Assembly: GCA_017303805.1 (NCBI GenBank)
Contig: JAFLBQ010000006.1
Span: 62,001 to 126,000 of the forward strand
Origin: Cytophagales bacterium
GTDB taxonomy: Bacteria; Bacteroidota; Bacteroidia; Cytophagales; Cyclobacteriaceae
DNA: 64,000 bases
Direction: 5' to 3'
Shown here piece after piece: positions 26,220 through 34,601 of the stretch (positions within the stretch are counted from its first letter, which is position 1; each line of letters starts with the position of its first letter). The notes beneath the pieces are model-generated. The model worked only from the letters and a program-made list of their open reading frames with translations, made no database searches and had not been told where the DNA came from. The translations under genes and the position numbers were made by a program.

Positions 26220-26224
26220 AAAAC

Positions 26225-26515
26225 ATGAAACAAGATTATACACTAGAGATACTGGCTGAAAACAATTTTTCTATCCTTAATCGGATTGTGAATGTGCTTA
26301 ACCGCAGAAGGGTTCGTATTAAGAAATTAATGGCGCACGAAAACGAAAATGATTTTCGTAAAGGTGGCGCGGTGCTGTTACTTCATACAACCCCTGATTT
26401 GATGGAAAAGGTAAAACACCAGTTGGAAAAACTCATTGAGGTCGAGTATGCCAACTATACAGTGGGCAGCGATCACTACCTCGAACTAAGCGAGCGCATT
26501 GTTGATGTAGATTAA
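26225..26515 (+). CDS. ilvN: Acetolactate synthase, small (regulatory) subunit, short form
   Basis: A 96-residue ACT-domain protein: YTLEILAENNFSILNRIVNV is the first strand and helix of the ACT fold, followed by a basic segment and a second beta-alpha unit. It consists of one ACT domain only; long IlvN/IlvH proteins of about 160-180 residues carry an additional C-terminal domain. It should bind IlvB and may mediate valine feedback. Flanked by heptad blocks on both sides. Confidence 0.88.
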   Translation: MKQDYTLEILAENNFSILNRIVNVLNRRRVRIKKLMAHENENDFRKGGAVLLLHTTPDLMEKVKHQLEKLIEVEYANYTVGSDHYLELSERIVDVD

Positions 26516-26523
26516 ACTTAACG

Positions 26524-26586
26524 ACTCAATACTAAATACTCAATACTCAATACTCAATACTCAATACTAACTACTAAATACTAATT
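26524..26586. repeat. Heptad repeat block c, between ilvN and ilvC
   Basis: Nine 7-bp units, mostly ACTCAAT with ACTAAAT, ACTAACT and ACTAATT variants, all in one orientation. Unlike the other blocks this one is a plain tandem array without an inverted half. It ends 4 bp before the ilvC ATG. Confidence 0.9.
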
Positions 26587-26590
26587 AGAA

Positions 26591-27661
26591 ATGGCAAAGA
26601 TTAATTTTGGAGGTGTGATCGAAGATGTGGTTACCCGCGAAGAGTTTCCGATGGAGAAAGCGTTGGACGTAATGAAAAACGAGACCATCGCAATTATTGG
26701 CTACGGTGTGCAAGGTCCCGCACAGGCACTGAACCTCCGCGACAATGGCTTTAAGGTTATTGTGGGGCAACGCAAAGGTTCCAAAACGTGGGACAAGGCC
26801 GTATCGCACGGTTGGGTGCCAGGCGAAACTTTGTTCGACATTGAAGAAGCAGCCAAACGCGGAACGGTTATTCAGTTTCTGTTGTCGGATGCCGGACAAA
26901 TTTCTCTTTGGCCAACCATTAAGCCGTATCTTACTAAAGGCAAAACATTATACTTCTCGCATGGCTTTGGTATTACCTTCAAAGAACAAACCGGTATTGT
27001 ACCGTCTGCCGATGTGGATGTTATTCTGGCTGCCCCCAAAGGCTCAGGTACTTCGGTGCGCAGATTGTTTCTGCAAGGCAAAGGTATTAACGCAAGCTAT
27101 GCAGTATTTCAGAACGCTACCGGAAAGGCAACTGAAAAAGCTATTGCACTTGGCATTGGTGTAGGTGCAGGTTATTTATTTGAGACAGATTTCAAAAAAG
27201 AAGTTTACTCTGATTTAACTGGCGAACGCGGCACATTGATGGGCGCTATCGCAGGAATCTTCGAAGCTCAATACGAAGTACTGCGTGCTAAAGGGCACAC
27301 ACCATCCGAAGCGTTTAATGAAACGGTAGAAGAGCTAACGCAGTCATTAATGCCGCTGGTTGCTGAAAATGGAATGGACTGGATGTACGCCAATTGTTCT
27401 ACTACTGCACAGCGTGGTGCGTTGGATTGGAAAAAGAAATTTAAGGCGGCTACACTTCCGGTGTTTAAAGAATTGTACGAAAGCGTTGAAACGGGAGCTG
27501 AAGCAAAACGCACCATTGATACCTGCAGCAAGCCCGACTACCGCGAAAAGCTGGCCGAAGAATTAAAAGAGCTGCGCGAAAGCGAATTGTGGCAAGCTGG
27601 TGCTGCTGTGCGGGCACTGCGCCCCGAAAAAAACCAAGTGGAGGCATCGATGATCAATTAG
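26591..27661 (+). CDS. ilvC: Ketol-acid reductoisomerase
   Basis: A 356-residue enzyme. The Rossmann motif IAIIGYGVQGPAQALNLRDNG binds NAD(P)H, and the following loop GQRKGSKTW carries basic and Ser residues that favour NADPH. The knotted C-terminal domain contains SDLTGERGTLMGAIAGIFEAQYEVL and EELTQSLMPLVAENGMDWM with the metal-binding acidic residues. It converts acetolactate and acetohydroxybutyrate to dihydroxy acids. Length and motifs match the single-knotted (class I) group with small extensions seen in Bacteroidota. Confidence 0.96.
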   Translation: MAKINFGGVIEDVVTREEFPMEKALDVMKNETIAIIGYGVQGPAQALNLRDNGFKVIVGQRKGSKTWDKAVSHGWVPGETLFDIEEAAKRGTVIQFLLSDAGQISLWPTIKPYLTKGKTLYFSHGFGITFKEQTGIVPSADVDVILAAPKGSGTSVRRLFLQGKGINASYAVFQNATGKATEKAIALGIGVGAGYLFETDFKKEVYSDLTGERGTLMGAIAGIFEAQYEVLRAKGHTPSEAFNETVEELTQSLMPLVAENGMDWMYANCSTTAQRGALDWKKKFKAATLPVFKELYESVETGAEAKRTIDTCSKPDYREKLAEELKELRESELWQAGAAVRALRPEKNQVEASMIN

Positions 27662-27666
27662 TCCAG

Positions 27667-27722
27667 AGTCTTTAGTCTATAGTCGAAAGTTTTTAACTCA
27701 GGACTATAGACTAAAGACTATT
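27667..27722. repeat. Heptad repeat block d, between ilvC and ilvA, perfect 18-bp hairpin
   Basis: Eight 7-bp units starting AGTCTTT, AGTCTAT and ending GACTAAA, GACTATT. AGTCTTTAGTCTATAGTC (27667-27684) is perfectly complementary to 27702-27719, leaving a 17-nt loop. It lies between the ilvC stop and the ilvA start and would form a strong RNA hairpin inside the operon. Confidence 0.9.
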
Positions 27723-27734
27723 TACTGTATATAA

Positions 27735-28985
27735 ATGAATCAAACCCTCACCCCCTCTATCGACATCAATAAAGCCGCGTACGTGCTTAAGAACGTAGCG
27801 CTTAAAACTCCATTGCAGTTTCATCGCAAATTGTCGGAGAAGTTGGGTGCCGAGGTTTATCTGAAGCGCGAAGATTTACAGGTTGTGCGATCCTACAAAA
27901 TTCGTGGTGCGTACAATTTGATTCAAAGCCTTACCGATGAGCAGCGCAGCCGGGGTGTGGTATGCGCCAGTGCCGGCAATCATGCACAAGGTGTTGCGTT
28001 TTCGTGCCGCGAGTTAAAAATAAAAGGCGTTATCTACATGCCGGCTATTACTCCCAAGCAGAAAATTAACCAGGTAAGGATGTTTGGTGGCGATAACATT
28101 GAGATTGTTCTGATTGGCGACACGTTTGATGAGTGCCAGGCGCATGCATTACAATTCACCGATACCAATAAAATGGTTTTTATTCCGCCCTTCGATCATG
28201 CAAAAGTAATCGAAGGCCAGGGAACCGTTGCCAAAGAAATACTGGAAGAACAGTCGAATATTGATTTCGTATTTGTGCCCATTGGTGGGGGCGGTCTTTG
28301 TGCAGGTATGGGCACCTACTTTCAAACCTATGCGCCACAAACAAAAATTATTGGAGTCGAACCAACGGGCGCGCCTTCTATGAAAGAAGCCTTGCGGGCG
28401 GGTAAGCCGGTGGTGTTGGATAGCATTCAAAGGTTTGTGGATGGCGCCTCTGTAAAAAAGGTGGGCGACCTTACGTTTGAAATCAGTAAGGATAAAATTG
28501 CTGAGATGCTGTTGGTGCCGGAAGGCAAGGTAAGTTCTACCATTCTTCAACTATATAATGAAGATGCGATTGTAGCTGAACCTGCCGGAGCATTGTCTAT
28601 TGCAGCACTCGATCAATATGCGGCCAAACTTAAAGGCAAAAAAGTAGTTTGCATTTTAAGCGGGGGCAATAACGACATCGACCGGATGAATGAGATTAAA
28701 GAACGGTCTTTGCTGTATGAAGGACTTAAACACTATTTCATAGTTCGCTTTGCACAGCGCCCCGGAGCATTGAAGGAGTTTGTCAATCACATCCTTGGCC
28801 CCAACGATGATATCGTCCGGTTCGAGTTCATTCAAAAGCACAACAAAGAAACTGGTCCTGCTTTAATTGGTATTGAAGTAAAATCGCGCGAAGATTTTGC
28901 TACACTGATTGAACGCATGGACAGTCACAAACTCAACTACACCCTCGTAAACCAAAACGAGAATTTGTTTGAGTATTTAGTCTGA
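27735..28985 (+). CDS. ilvA: Threonine ammonia-lyase (threonine dehydratase), biosynthetic
   Basis: A 416-residue fold-type II PLP enzyme. Lys55 in VRSYKIRGAYN should bind PLP; SAGNHAQGVAFSCRELK and the phosphate-binding GGGGLCAGMGTY follow, then SGGNNDIDR. The C-terminal ~90 residues (YFIVRFAQRPGALKEFVNHIL) form a single ACT-like regulatory domain, as in the short IlvA type. It makes 2-oxobutyrate from threonine, the entry to isoleucine. It is the last gene of the ilv operon. Confidence 0.95.
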   Translation: MNQTLTPSIDINKAAYVLKNVALKTPLQFHRKLSEKLGAEVYLKREDLQVVRSYKIRGAYNLIQSLTDEQRSRGVVCASAGNHAQGVAFSCRELKIKGVIYMPAITPKQKINQVRMFGGDNIEIVLIGDTFDECQAHALQFTDTNKMVFIPPFDHAKVIEGQGTVAKEILEEQSNIDFVFVPIGGGGLCAGMGTYFQTYAPQTKIIGVEPTGAPSMKEALRAGKPVVLDSIQRFVDGASVKKVGDLTFEISKDKIAEMLLVPEGKVSSTILQLYNEDAIVAEPAGALSIAALDQYAAKLKGKKVVCILSGGNNDIDRMNEIKERSLLYEGLKHYFIVRFAQRPGALKEFVNHILGPNDDIVRFEFIQKHNKETGPALIGIEVKSREDFATLIERMDSHKLNYTLVNQNENLFEYLV

Positions 28986-29014
28986 AACACGCTAAAATTT
29001 CTATTCCCTTCTGA

Positions 29015-29059
29015 TTGAATTTTTTAGTATTTGTAATACATTTGTATTACAAAAATACA
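29015..29059 (+). promoter_or_regulatory. Promoter with overlapping operator of the toxin-antitoxin pair
   Basis: TTG (29015-29017) and TACATTTG (29037-29044) are separated by 19 nt, a good Bacteroidota promoter. The -7 box sits inside an inverted repeat, TTTGTAATAC-ATTT-GTATTACAAA (29030-29053), which extends imperfectly on both sides. It lies 10 bp upstream of the antitoxin ATG and is the likely autoregulation site. Confidence 0.7.
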
Positions 29060-29062
29060 TGT

Positions 29063-29311
29063 ATGCTTACCGTGCGCTTATCAGAAGAAGAGGAAGAACA
29101 ATTAAATGCCTACTGCTTGCGCGAAGGTATCTCTAAATCGATAGTAGTAAAGGAAGCCATCGAAATGTATCTTACCCAACGCAAAAAAAGCAAAAACCCC
29201 TTCGAGGCAGGTGTAGATCTCTTTGGTCTGGAAGGCAGCGGCACAAAAAATAATTCCGTTAGCTACAAGAAGAAAGTAAAAGAGCTACTGCGTGAAAAGC
29301 ATTCTCATTGA
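29063..29311 (+). CDS. Ribbon-helix-helix antitoxin
   Basis: ATG 29063 is preferred over 29015 because the upstream part is promoter. The 82-residue protein begins MLTVRLSEEEEEQLNAYC, continues GISKSIVVKEAIEMYL (a CopG/RHH fold) and has a flexible C-terminal tail that would wrap the toxin. It overlaps the PIN toxin gene by 20 bp. It should repress its own promoter through the inverted repeat at 29030-29053. Confidence 0.8.
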   Translation: MLTVRLSEEEEEQLNAYCLREGISKSIVVKEAIEMYLTQRKKSKNPFEAGVDLFGLEGSGTKNNSVSYKKKVKELLREKHSH

Positions 29312-29705
29312 TGCGGGGCCGTTGATCGCTTTGTTTGATAAGAGCGATAGCTACCACGAACAAGCCATTTCTTTTCTTAAAAATTTCAAAGGCCGGTTAT
29401 TCACAACCTGGCCGGTTGTTACCGAAGCCTCGCACATGCTGGGATTTAGCGTAAAAGTTCAAATTGCCTTGCTCGAATGGATCAACCGTGGCGGTTTATA
29501 CCTGATTGAAATTGAGACTTATCACCTAACCCGATTGATTGAGCTATCAGAAAAGTTTAAGGATGTGCCGATGGATCTTGCCGATGCTACCTTGATTGTG
29601 GCCGCTGAATCCAATAACATTAAAGAAATTGTCACCATCGATTCTGACTTTTACATCTATAGAGATGTGCGCAAACGTTACCTGAAGAATATCTTTATCA
29701 AATAA
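29292..29705 (+). CDS. PIN-domain (VapC-like) toxin
   Basis: A 137-residue protein starting at GTG 29292. PIN acidic residues are present: Asp in SILIDAGPLIALFD, Glu in VVTEASHML, Asp in MDLADATLIVAAE and Asp in IVTIDSDFYIYR. It should be a ribonuclease neutralised by the RHH protein encoded just upstream. Unlike the PIN gene at 3845 this one is intact. The module lies between ilvA and the leu operon, and both flanking operons remain complete. Confidence 0.85.
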   Translation: MKSILIDAGPLIALFDKSDSYHEQAISFLKNFKGRLFTTWPVVTEASHMLGFSVKVQIALLEWINRGGLYLIEIETYHLTRLIELSEKFKDVPMDLADATLIVAAESNNIKEIVTIDSDFYIYRDVRKRYLKNIFIK

Positions 29706-29774
29706 TTATTCTTATTTAAGCTGTCTGAAACTCTCCTCGTAAATGGCTATCTTGTGACACAATTTACATAGATT

Positions 29775-30548
29775 ATGGCGCAAGGTTTACTGATAGATAT
29801 GGATGGCGTGGTGTACGGTGGTGATGTGATGATTCCGGGAGCGGATGTTTTTATTGCCCGACTACTAAAGGATAATATTCCCTTCAGTTTTATGACCAAC
29901 AACAGCCAGCGCACCCGCCTCGAAGCGGTACGCAAGTTGGCCCGGTTGGGTATTAACGTTACCGAAAAGCATGTTTATACGAGTGCCATGGCTACCGGAA
30001 AGTTTCTGGCCAGCCAAACGCCTAATGGCACTGCTTATGTGTTGGGCGAAGGCGGGTTAATCTCATCGCTGCACGAAAATGGAATTACATTAGTCAATAC
30101 CGACCCCGATTTTGTGGTGCTGGGTGAAGGCCGCAATTTCACTTTGGAAATGGTACAACGTGCAGTGGATATGATTTTGGCCGGAGCGAAGTTTGTAACT
30201 ACCAATCGCGACCCATCACCCAAAAAGAAAGGGTGGGATAACCTGGGCATTGCCTCTACTACCGCCATGATTGAAGAAGCTACCGGCATTAAAGCATTTG
30301 TTGTAGGTAAACCCGGTCCTGTAATGATGCGCGGTGCACGCAAAGCACTGGGGTTGGAAACAGCCGAGACTACCATTATTGGCGATACGATGGATACTGA
30401 CATTCGTGGCGGAGTGCAAATGGGTTACAAAACCATTCTGGTACTTAGCGGCATAACCAAAAAGGAACATTTAATTCGGTACGCCTATAAACCTGATCTG
30501 GTGGTGGAATCGGTTAATGAAATAAAGCTGCCCTTACCATGGTGGTAA
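29775..30548 (+). CDS. HAD-superfamily phosphatase, NagD-like (class IIA)
   Basis: A 257-residue protein. Motif I LLIDMDGVVYGG carries the nucleophile Asp; motif II is FMTNNSQRTR; the cap region reads VVLGEGRNFT; motif III Lys lies in VGKPGPVMMRGA and motif IV is IIGDTMDTDIRGG. This is the NagD/AraL-type phosphatase group that acts on sugar or nucleotide phosphates; the substrate cannot be told. It stands between the toxin gene and a GH97 gene on the same strand. Confidence 0.88.
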   Translation: MAQGLLIDMDGVVYGGDVMIPGADVFIARLLKDNIPFSFMTNNSQRTRLEAVRKLARLGINVTEKHVYTSAMATGKFLASQTPNGTAYVLGEGGLISSLHENGITLVNTDPDFVVLGEGRNFTLEMVQRAVDMILAGAKFVTTNRDPSPKKKGWDNLGIASTTAMIEEATGIKAFVVGKPGPVMMRGARKALGLETAETTIIGDTMDTDIRGGVQMGYKTILVLSGITKKEHLIRYAYKPDLVVESVNEIKLPLPWW

Positions 30549-30578
30549 GCCGGAAGCGCGGGCTCAACACGAAACCTT

Positions 30579-32639
30579 ATGCGATATCTGTTTATTATTT
30601 CTGCGCTGTTCTCATTTCAGTCCGGTATTGCACAGAATTACACAGTTTATTCTCCAGCCAGAAAAATAGCCGTTTCGATTTCCAATAATCAGGTTCTTAG
30701 CTATCAGATAAATTATAAAGGCAAGGTGGTAATTAAACCATCGCAATTGGGCTTCAAACTTAATAAGCCCAATGTTATCTTATCGCACTTTGATGTAGTA
30801 ACGGTTGACTCTCTGGTGTACAACGAGGCCTGGACACCGGTATGGGGCGAGGTAAATAAAATCAACAATCATTACAAAGAGATAACGATTACTTTAGCTG
30901 ATAAATCGCCACACGCCATTACCTTCAAGGTTGTGTTTCGGGTGTACGATGAGGGTGTGGGCTTTCGGTATGAATTTCCGGGCCAGGTAAATAAATACCT
31001 GATTGTTGGCGATGAGCTTACGCAGTTTAGTCTTGCGGGCGACCACAAAACCTTTTGGATTCCGGGTGATTATGATACCAACGAATATTTGTACAACACT
31101 ACCCGGTTAAGCGAAATCGATGCGGTTACAGCAGCCAACAAAGAGCCAGACATCGCAGTAAAATCTGTAATCGGACCCGATGCCATTCAAACCCCGGTGC
31201 TACTGAAAACTGCAGACGGCCTTTACATCAGCCTGCACGAGGCAGCGCTTAGTAACTATCCGGCCATGCACCTTAACCTCGATAAGCCCACACTTACCTT
31301 TCAGGCACATCTTGTTCCGGATGCGGTAGGTAATAAAGCATACCTGGAAAATCCTGCGCGCACTCCCTGGCGTACAATTATTATAAGTGATAAAGCCACT
31401 GAACTCCTGGCTTCAAAAATGATTTTAAATCTGAATGAACCTACCCGGTTTGCTACAACGGAATGGATCAAACCGCAAAAATTTGTAGGGATGTGGTGGG
31501 AGATGCACATCGGCAAAGCCACCTGGGAACTTGCCAGCGGTAAGCATGGTGCGAATACGGCTAACGTAAAACGCTATATCGATTTTGCATCGAAGCATGG
31601 ATTTGATGGCGTATTGGTTGAAGGTTGGAATGTAGGCTGGGAAGATTGGTTTGGAAACTGGAAAGAAGATGTGTTTGATTTTATCACTCCCTATCCTGAT
31701 TACGATTTGAAAGGTCTAACAAAGTATGCCAAACAAAAAGGGGTACAAATTATTATGCACCACGAAACATCTGGGTCGGCCTTTAATTATGAACGCTGGC
31801 TGGATAAGGCGTTTCAGTTTATGAACGACAACAATATGAACACTGTTAAAACCGGTTATGTTGGAAAGATCATTCCCCGGGGCGAGCATCACGACAGTCA
31901 ATGGATGATTAATCACTATCAACGGGTTGCTGAAAAAGCAGCGGAGCACAAAATTATGGTTGCCTCGCACGAATCGGTGCGCCCCACCGGGCTGCATCGT
32001 ACCTACCCAAACTGGATGGCCTCAGAAGCAGCACGTGGAAGTGAATTCAACAACGCCCCTGCATTAGGAATTACTCCTGAGCATACCACCATACTTCCTT
32101 TTACCCGGTTAATGGGCGGGCCAATGGATTTCACACCAGGGCTTTTTCGTTTTAAGTTAAATCAATTTGAACCTACGCGTACTACAGAAGTACGCACTAC
32201 CCTGGCTAAGCAATTGGCGTTATATGTTACCATTTATAGTCCGTTGCAAATGGTAGCCGATTTACCCGAGAACTATGAAAAGCACACCGATGCACTGCAG
32301 TTTATTGTAGATGTGCCCGTAGATTGGGATGACACTAAAATTCTCGAAGCTGAACCAGGCGATTACCTGACTGTAGCCCGCAAAGCAAAAAATAAAAACG
32401 ATTGGTGCCTCGGTGCCATTACAGACGAGAACAGCCGCGTACTCAATCTAAACTTTGATTTTCTGGACGCGGGTAAAAAATACCATGCCAGTATCTATCG
32501 CGATGGGGAGCAGGCACATTGGAAAACAAATCCGGAGGCGTATGTAATCGAGAAAAAATTGGTTACGAAGAAAACAAAAATCAAAATCAACCTTGCGCCC
32601 GGGGGCGGTTGTGCTATCAGCATCCGCGAAGTAAAATAA
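30579..32639 (+). CDS. Glycoside hydrolase family 97, SusB-like alpha-glucosidase
   Basis: A 686-residue protein with a signal peptide (about 1-18, ending GIAQN), an N-terminal beta-sandwich, a TIM barrel and a C-terminal beta domain. Glu396 in HHETSG, Glu465 in SHESVRPTG and Glu489 in RGSEFN show the same spacing (69 and 24 residues) as Glu439, Glu508 and Glu532 of Bacteroides SusB, which fits the inverting, calcium-dependent subgroup. It should release glucose from alpha-glucans in the periplasm. No SusCD pair is near it. A leu-operon leader follows its stop codon. Confidence 0.92.
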   Translation: MRYLFIISALFSFQSGIAQNYTVYSPARKIAVSISNNQVLSYQINYKGKVVIKPSQLGFKLNKPNVILSHFDVVTVDSLVYNEAWTPVWGEVNKINNHYKEITITLADKSPHAITFKVVFRVYDEGVGFRYEFPGQVNKYLIVGDELTQFSLAGDHKTFWIPGDYDTNEYLYNTTRLSEIDAVTAANKEPDIAVKSVIGPDAIQTPVLLKTADGLYISLHEAALSNYPAMHLNLDKPTLTFQAHLVPDAVGNKAYLENPARTPWRTIIISDKATELLASKMILNLNEPTRFATTEWIKPQKFVGMWWEMHIGKATWELASGKHGANTANVKRYIDFASKHGFDGVLVEGWNVGWEDWFGNWKEDVFDFITPYPDYDLKGLTKYAKQKGVQIIMHHETSGSAFNYERWLDKAFQFMNDNNMNTVKTGYVGKIIPRGEHHDSQWMINHYQRVAEKAAEHKIMVASHESVRPTGLHRTYPNWMASEAARGSEFNNAPALGITPEHTTILPFTRLMGGPMDFTPGLFRFKLNQFEPTRTTEVRTTLAKQLALYVTIYSPLQMVADLPENYEKHTDALQFIVDVPVDWDDTKILEAEPGDYLTVARKAKNKNDWCLGAITDENSRVLNLNFDFLDAGKKYHASIYRDGEQAHWKTNPEAYVIEKKLVTKKTKIKINLAPGGGCAISIREVK

Positions 32640-32680
32640 ATCGCCAAACACCTGTAAGGAAGCCCCTAACATCTTCTCTT

Positions 32681-32716
32681 TTTGCTTGAGTAATACAGAA
32701 TCATTACTCATATTTG
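32681..32716 (+). promoter_or_regulatory. Candidate leu operon promoter
   Basis: TTG at 32686-32688 is followed after 20 nt by CATATTTG (32709-32716), one base off the -7 consensus. It is followed by GAACC, as is the -7 box proposed for the ilv operon. The proposed transcript would have a leader of about 50 nt before the hairpin. Confidence 0.35.
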
Positions 32717-32772
32717 AACCAGTTATTAGCGAATCGAAATGATTACCCAATAACCTAACCTAAACCTAATGT

Positions 32773-32809
32773 AAACCGTCCCGCCTCTGGTGGGACGGTT
32801 TCGTTTTTT
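32773..32809 (+). terminator. Intrinsic terminator in the leu leader
   Basis: AAACCGTCCCGCC pairs with GGTGGGACGGTTT (13 bp with one G-T pair) around a TCT loop, followed by CGTTTTTT. It could end the GH97 transcript, act as an attenuator for leuC, or both. The bases after its stem resemble those after the ilv attenuator. Confidence 0.88.
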
Positions 32810-32820
32810 ATAGTCGGGAA

Positions 32821-32836
32821 CAAACTAACGATTGTT
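32821..32836 (+). promoter_or_regulatory. Shared 16-nt element before leuC
   Basis: CAAACTAACGATTGTT, identical to 21749-21764 before ilvE. Here it directly abuts the GTG start of leuC. It replaces any recognisable ribosome-binding site. Confidence 0.7.
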
Positions 32837-34249
32837 GTGAGCGAGCAAAAACCGAAAACAATTTTTGAAAAAATCTGGGATGCACATGTTGTAAAACGTG
32901 CCACTGGTTACCCTGATGCTTTATTTATTGATCGTCATTATATACATGAAGTTACCAGTCCACAGGCATTTGATGGTTTGCGCAAGCGCGGTATAAAAGT
33001 TTTTAATGTAAACCGCACCACAGCAACGGCCGATCATAATGTACCTACCAAAGATCAACACCTTCCGATCAAAGAAGCATTATCAAGACATCAGGTAGAA
33101 ACACTGCGAAAAAACTGTAAAGAGTTTGGTGTTGAGTTGTATGATCTGGGGCATCCGTTTCAAGGTATTGTGCATATTATTGGGCCCGAGTTGGGTTTAA
33201 CACAACCTGGCATGACGATGGTGTGTGGCGATAGTCATACTTCTACACATGGCGCGTTCGGTAGCGTGGCGTTTGGTATTGGCACTTCCGAAGTAGAACA
33301 AGTATTGGCCACCCAATGCATTTTGCAATACAAGCCCAAAACCATGAAGATTGAAATCAATGGTAAGTTGGGCAAGGGTGTGGTCAGCAAAGACATTATT
33401 TTATATATCATTTCAAAAATTTCAGCCAGTGGTGCCACTGGCTTTTTTGTTGAATATGCGGGCGATGCTATTCGCAACCTTTCGATGGAAGCGCGGATGA
33501 CCATTTGCAACATGAGTATTGAAATGGGTGCCCGCGGTGGGTTGATTGCCCCCGATGAAACCACCTTCGCCTATATGAAGGGACGAAAGTTTGCACCGCA
33601 AGGCGAAGCCTTTGAGAAGGCAGTTGAAAAATGGAAGCAACTTCCATCCGATGCAGACGCTGCGTACGATACCGTTTTACAATTTGATGCAGCCGACATA
33701 GCCCCGATGATTACTTACGGAACGAATCCGGGCATGGGCATGAAGGTAACGGATCGCATTCCTACTGTTGAAGAACTGAAAGAAATTAATGAGCAGGCTT
33801 CATTTAAAAAGTCGCTGGACTACATGGGTCTTGAACCTGGCTCAGCACTACTGGGCAAAGCGGTGGACTATGTATTTATAGGCAGTTGCACGAATGCCCG
33901 CATCGAAGATTTGCGATTGGTTGCGTCTATTGTGAAAGGAAAGAAGAAGGCCCCGAATGTGGAAGTGTGGGTGATACCCGGATCGAAACAAGTAGAGGCC
34001 CAAGCCTTAAAGGAAGGTTTGAACAAAGTATTTGAAGAAGCCGGATTTGAATTGCGCGGCCCCGGCTGCTCGGCTTGCCTGGGTATGAATGAAGATAAGG
34101 TGCCACCCGGAAAGTATTGCATCAGCACCAGCAATAGAAATTTTGAAGGAAGACAAGGCCCGAAGTCAAGAACATTTTTGGCTAGTCCGCTAAGTGCTGC
34201 AGCCGCTGCGATTACAGGCAAAGTAACAGATGTACGAGATCTGATTTAA
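32837..34249 (+). CDS. leuC: 3-isopropylmalate dehydratase, large subunit
   Basis: A 470-residue aconitase-family protein starting at GTG. It contains [14 protein letters not shown] and the cluster cysteines in [12 protein letters not shown] and [13 protein letters not shown], which hold the [4Fe-4S] centre with LeuD as partner. Length is normal. It is the first gene of the leu operon, preceded by a terminator and the shared 16-nt element; a cupin gene lies between it and leuD. Confidence 0.97.
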   Translation: MSEQKPKTIFEKIWDAHVVKRATGYPDALFIDRHYIHEVTSPQAFDGLRKRGIKVFNVNRTTATADHNVPTKDQHLPIKEALSRHQVETLRKNCKEFGVELYDLGHPFQGIVHIIGPELGLTQPGMTMVCGDSHTSTHGAFGSVAFGIGTSEVEQVLATQCILQYKPKTMKIEINGKLGKGVVSKDIILYIISKISASGATGFFVEYAGDAIRNLSMEARMTICNMSIEMGARGGLIAPDETTFAYMKGRKFAPQGEAFEKAVEKWKQLPSDADAAYDTVLQFDAADIAPMITYGTNPGMGMKVTDRIPTVEELKEINEQASFKKSLDYMGLEPGSALLGKAVDYVFIGSCTNARIEDLRLVASIVKGKKKAPNVEVWVIPGSKQVEAQALKEGLNKVFEEAGFELRGPGCSACLGMNEDKVPPGKYCISTSNRNFEGRQGPKSRTFLASPLSAAAAAITGKVTDVRDLI

Positions 34250-34250
34250 T

Positions 34251-34592
34251 ATGGTGATTTCATTGCAAGACACGTTATCGAATTTACCATTGCCGGCCAC
34301 GCCTAAGTGGCCTCATGGCGTTTGGGATATTGAAGTGCTGAAGCATGGCACCATGTCGCTGATTGCGTACAAACCTACGGTGCAAGATTTTCAGACCACG
34401 CACGAACAAGATGAACTTTATATTGTGATGGCCGGAGTAGCCGACTTAATTATTGAAGGCATACCCCATGCTTGCAAAACAGGCGATGCCTTATTTGTCC
34501 CAGCTTTAAAAAATCATCGCTTCGAAAATTTTTCAGATGACTTTGTGGTGTGGGCAATTTTTTGGGGACCTAAAGGCGGTGAGCGTATTTAA
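34251..34592 (+). CDS. Small cupin-domain protein inside the leu operon
   Basis: A 113-residue single-domain cupin. The first cupin motif is seen as TTHEQDELYIVMAGVADLIIEG with His and Glu ligands, and the second as GDALFVPALKNHRFENFS with His. It starts one base after the leuC stop and ends 9 bp before leuD, so it is embedded in the operon and very likely co-translated with it. No leu pathway enzyme of this kind is known to me. Sensing or isomerising a pathway intermediate, or a metal-related role for the LeuCD cluster, are open possibilities. Confidence 0.85.
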   Translation: MVISLQDTLSNLPLPATPKWPHGVWDIEVLKHGTMSLIAYKPTVQDFQTTHEQDELYIVMAGVADLIIEGIPHACKTGDALFVPALKNHRFENFSDDFVVWAIFWGPKGGERI

Positions 34593-34601
34593 GATTTACA
34601 A

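Noticed and set aside
26524-26586. CRISPR-like or minisatellite array
   Set aside because: Units are 7 bp without spacers and only nine in number; there are no cas genes. It belongs with the other heptad blocks.
32716-32772. Leu-operon leader peptide
   Set aside because: The only ATG-started frame here has four codons (Met-Ile-Thr-Gln), and a TTG-started frame with two adjacent Leu codons would overlap the proposed -7 box. Neither supports attenuation as at ilv.
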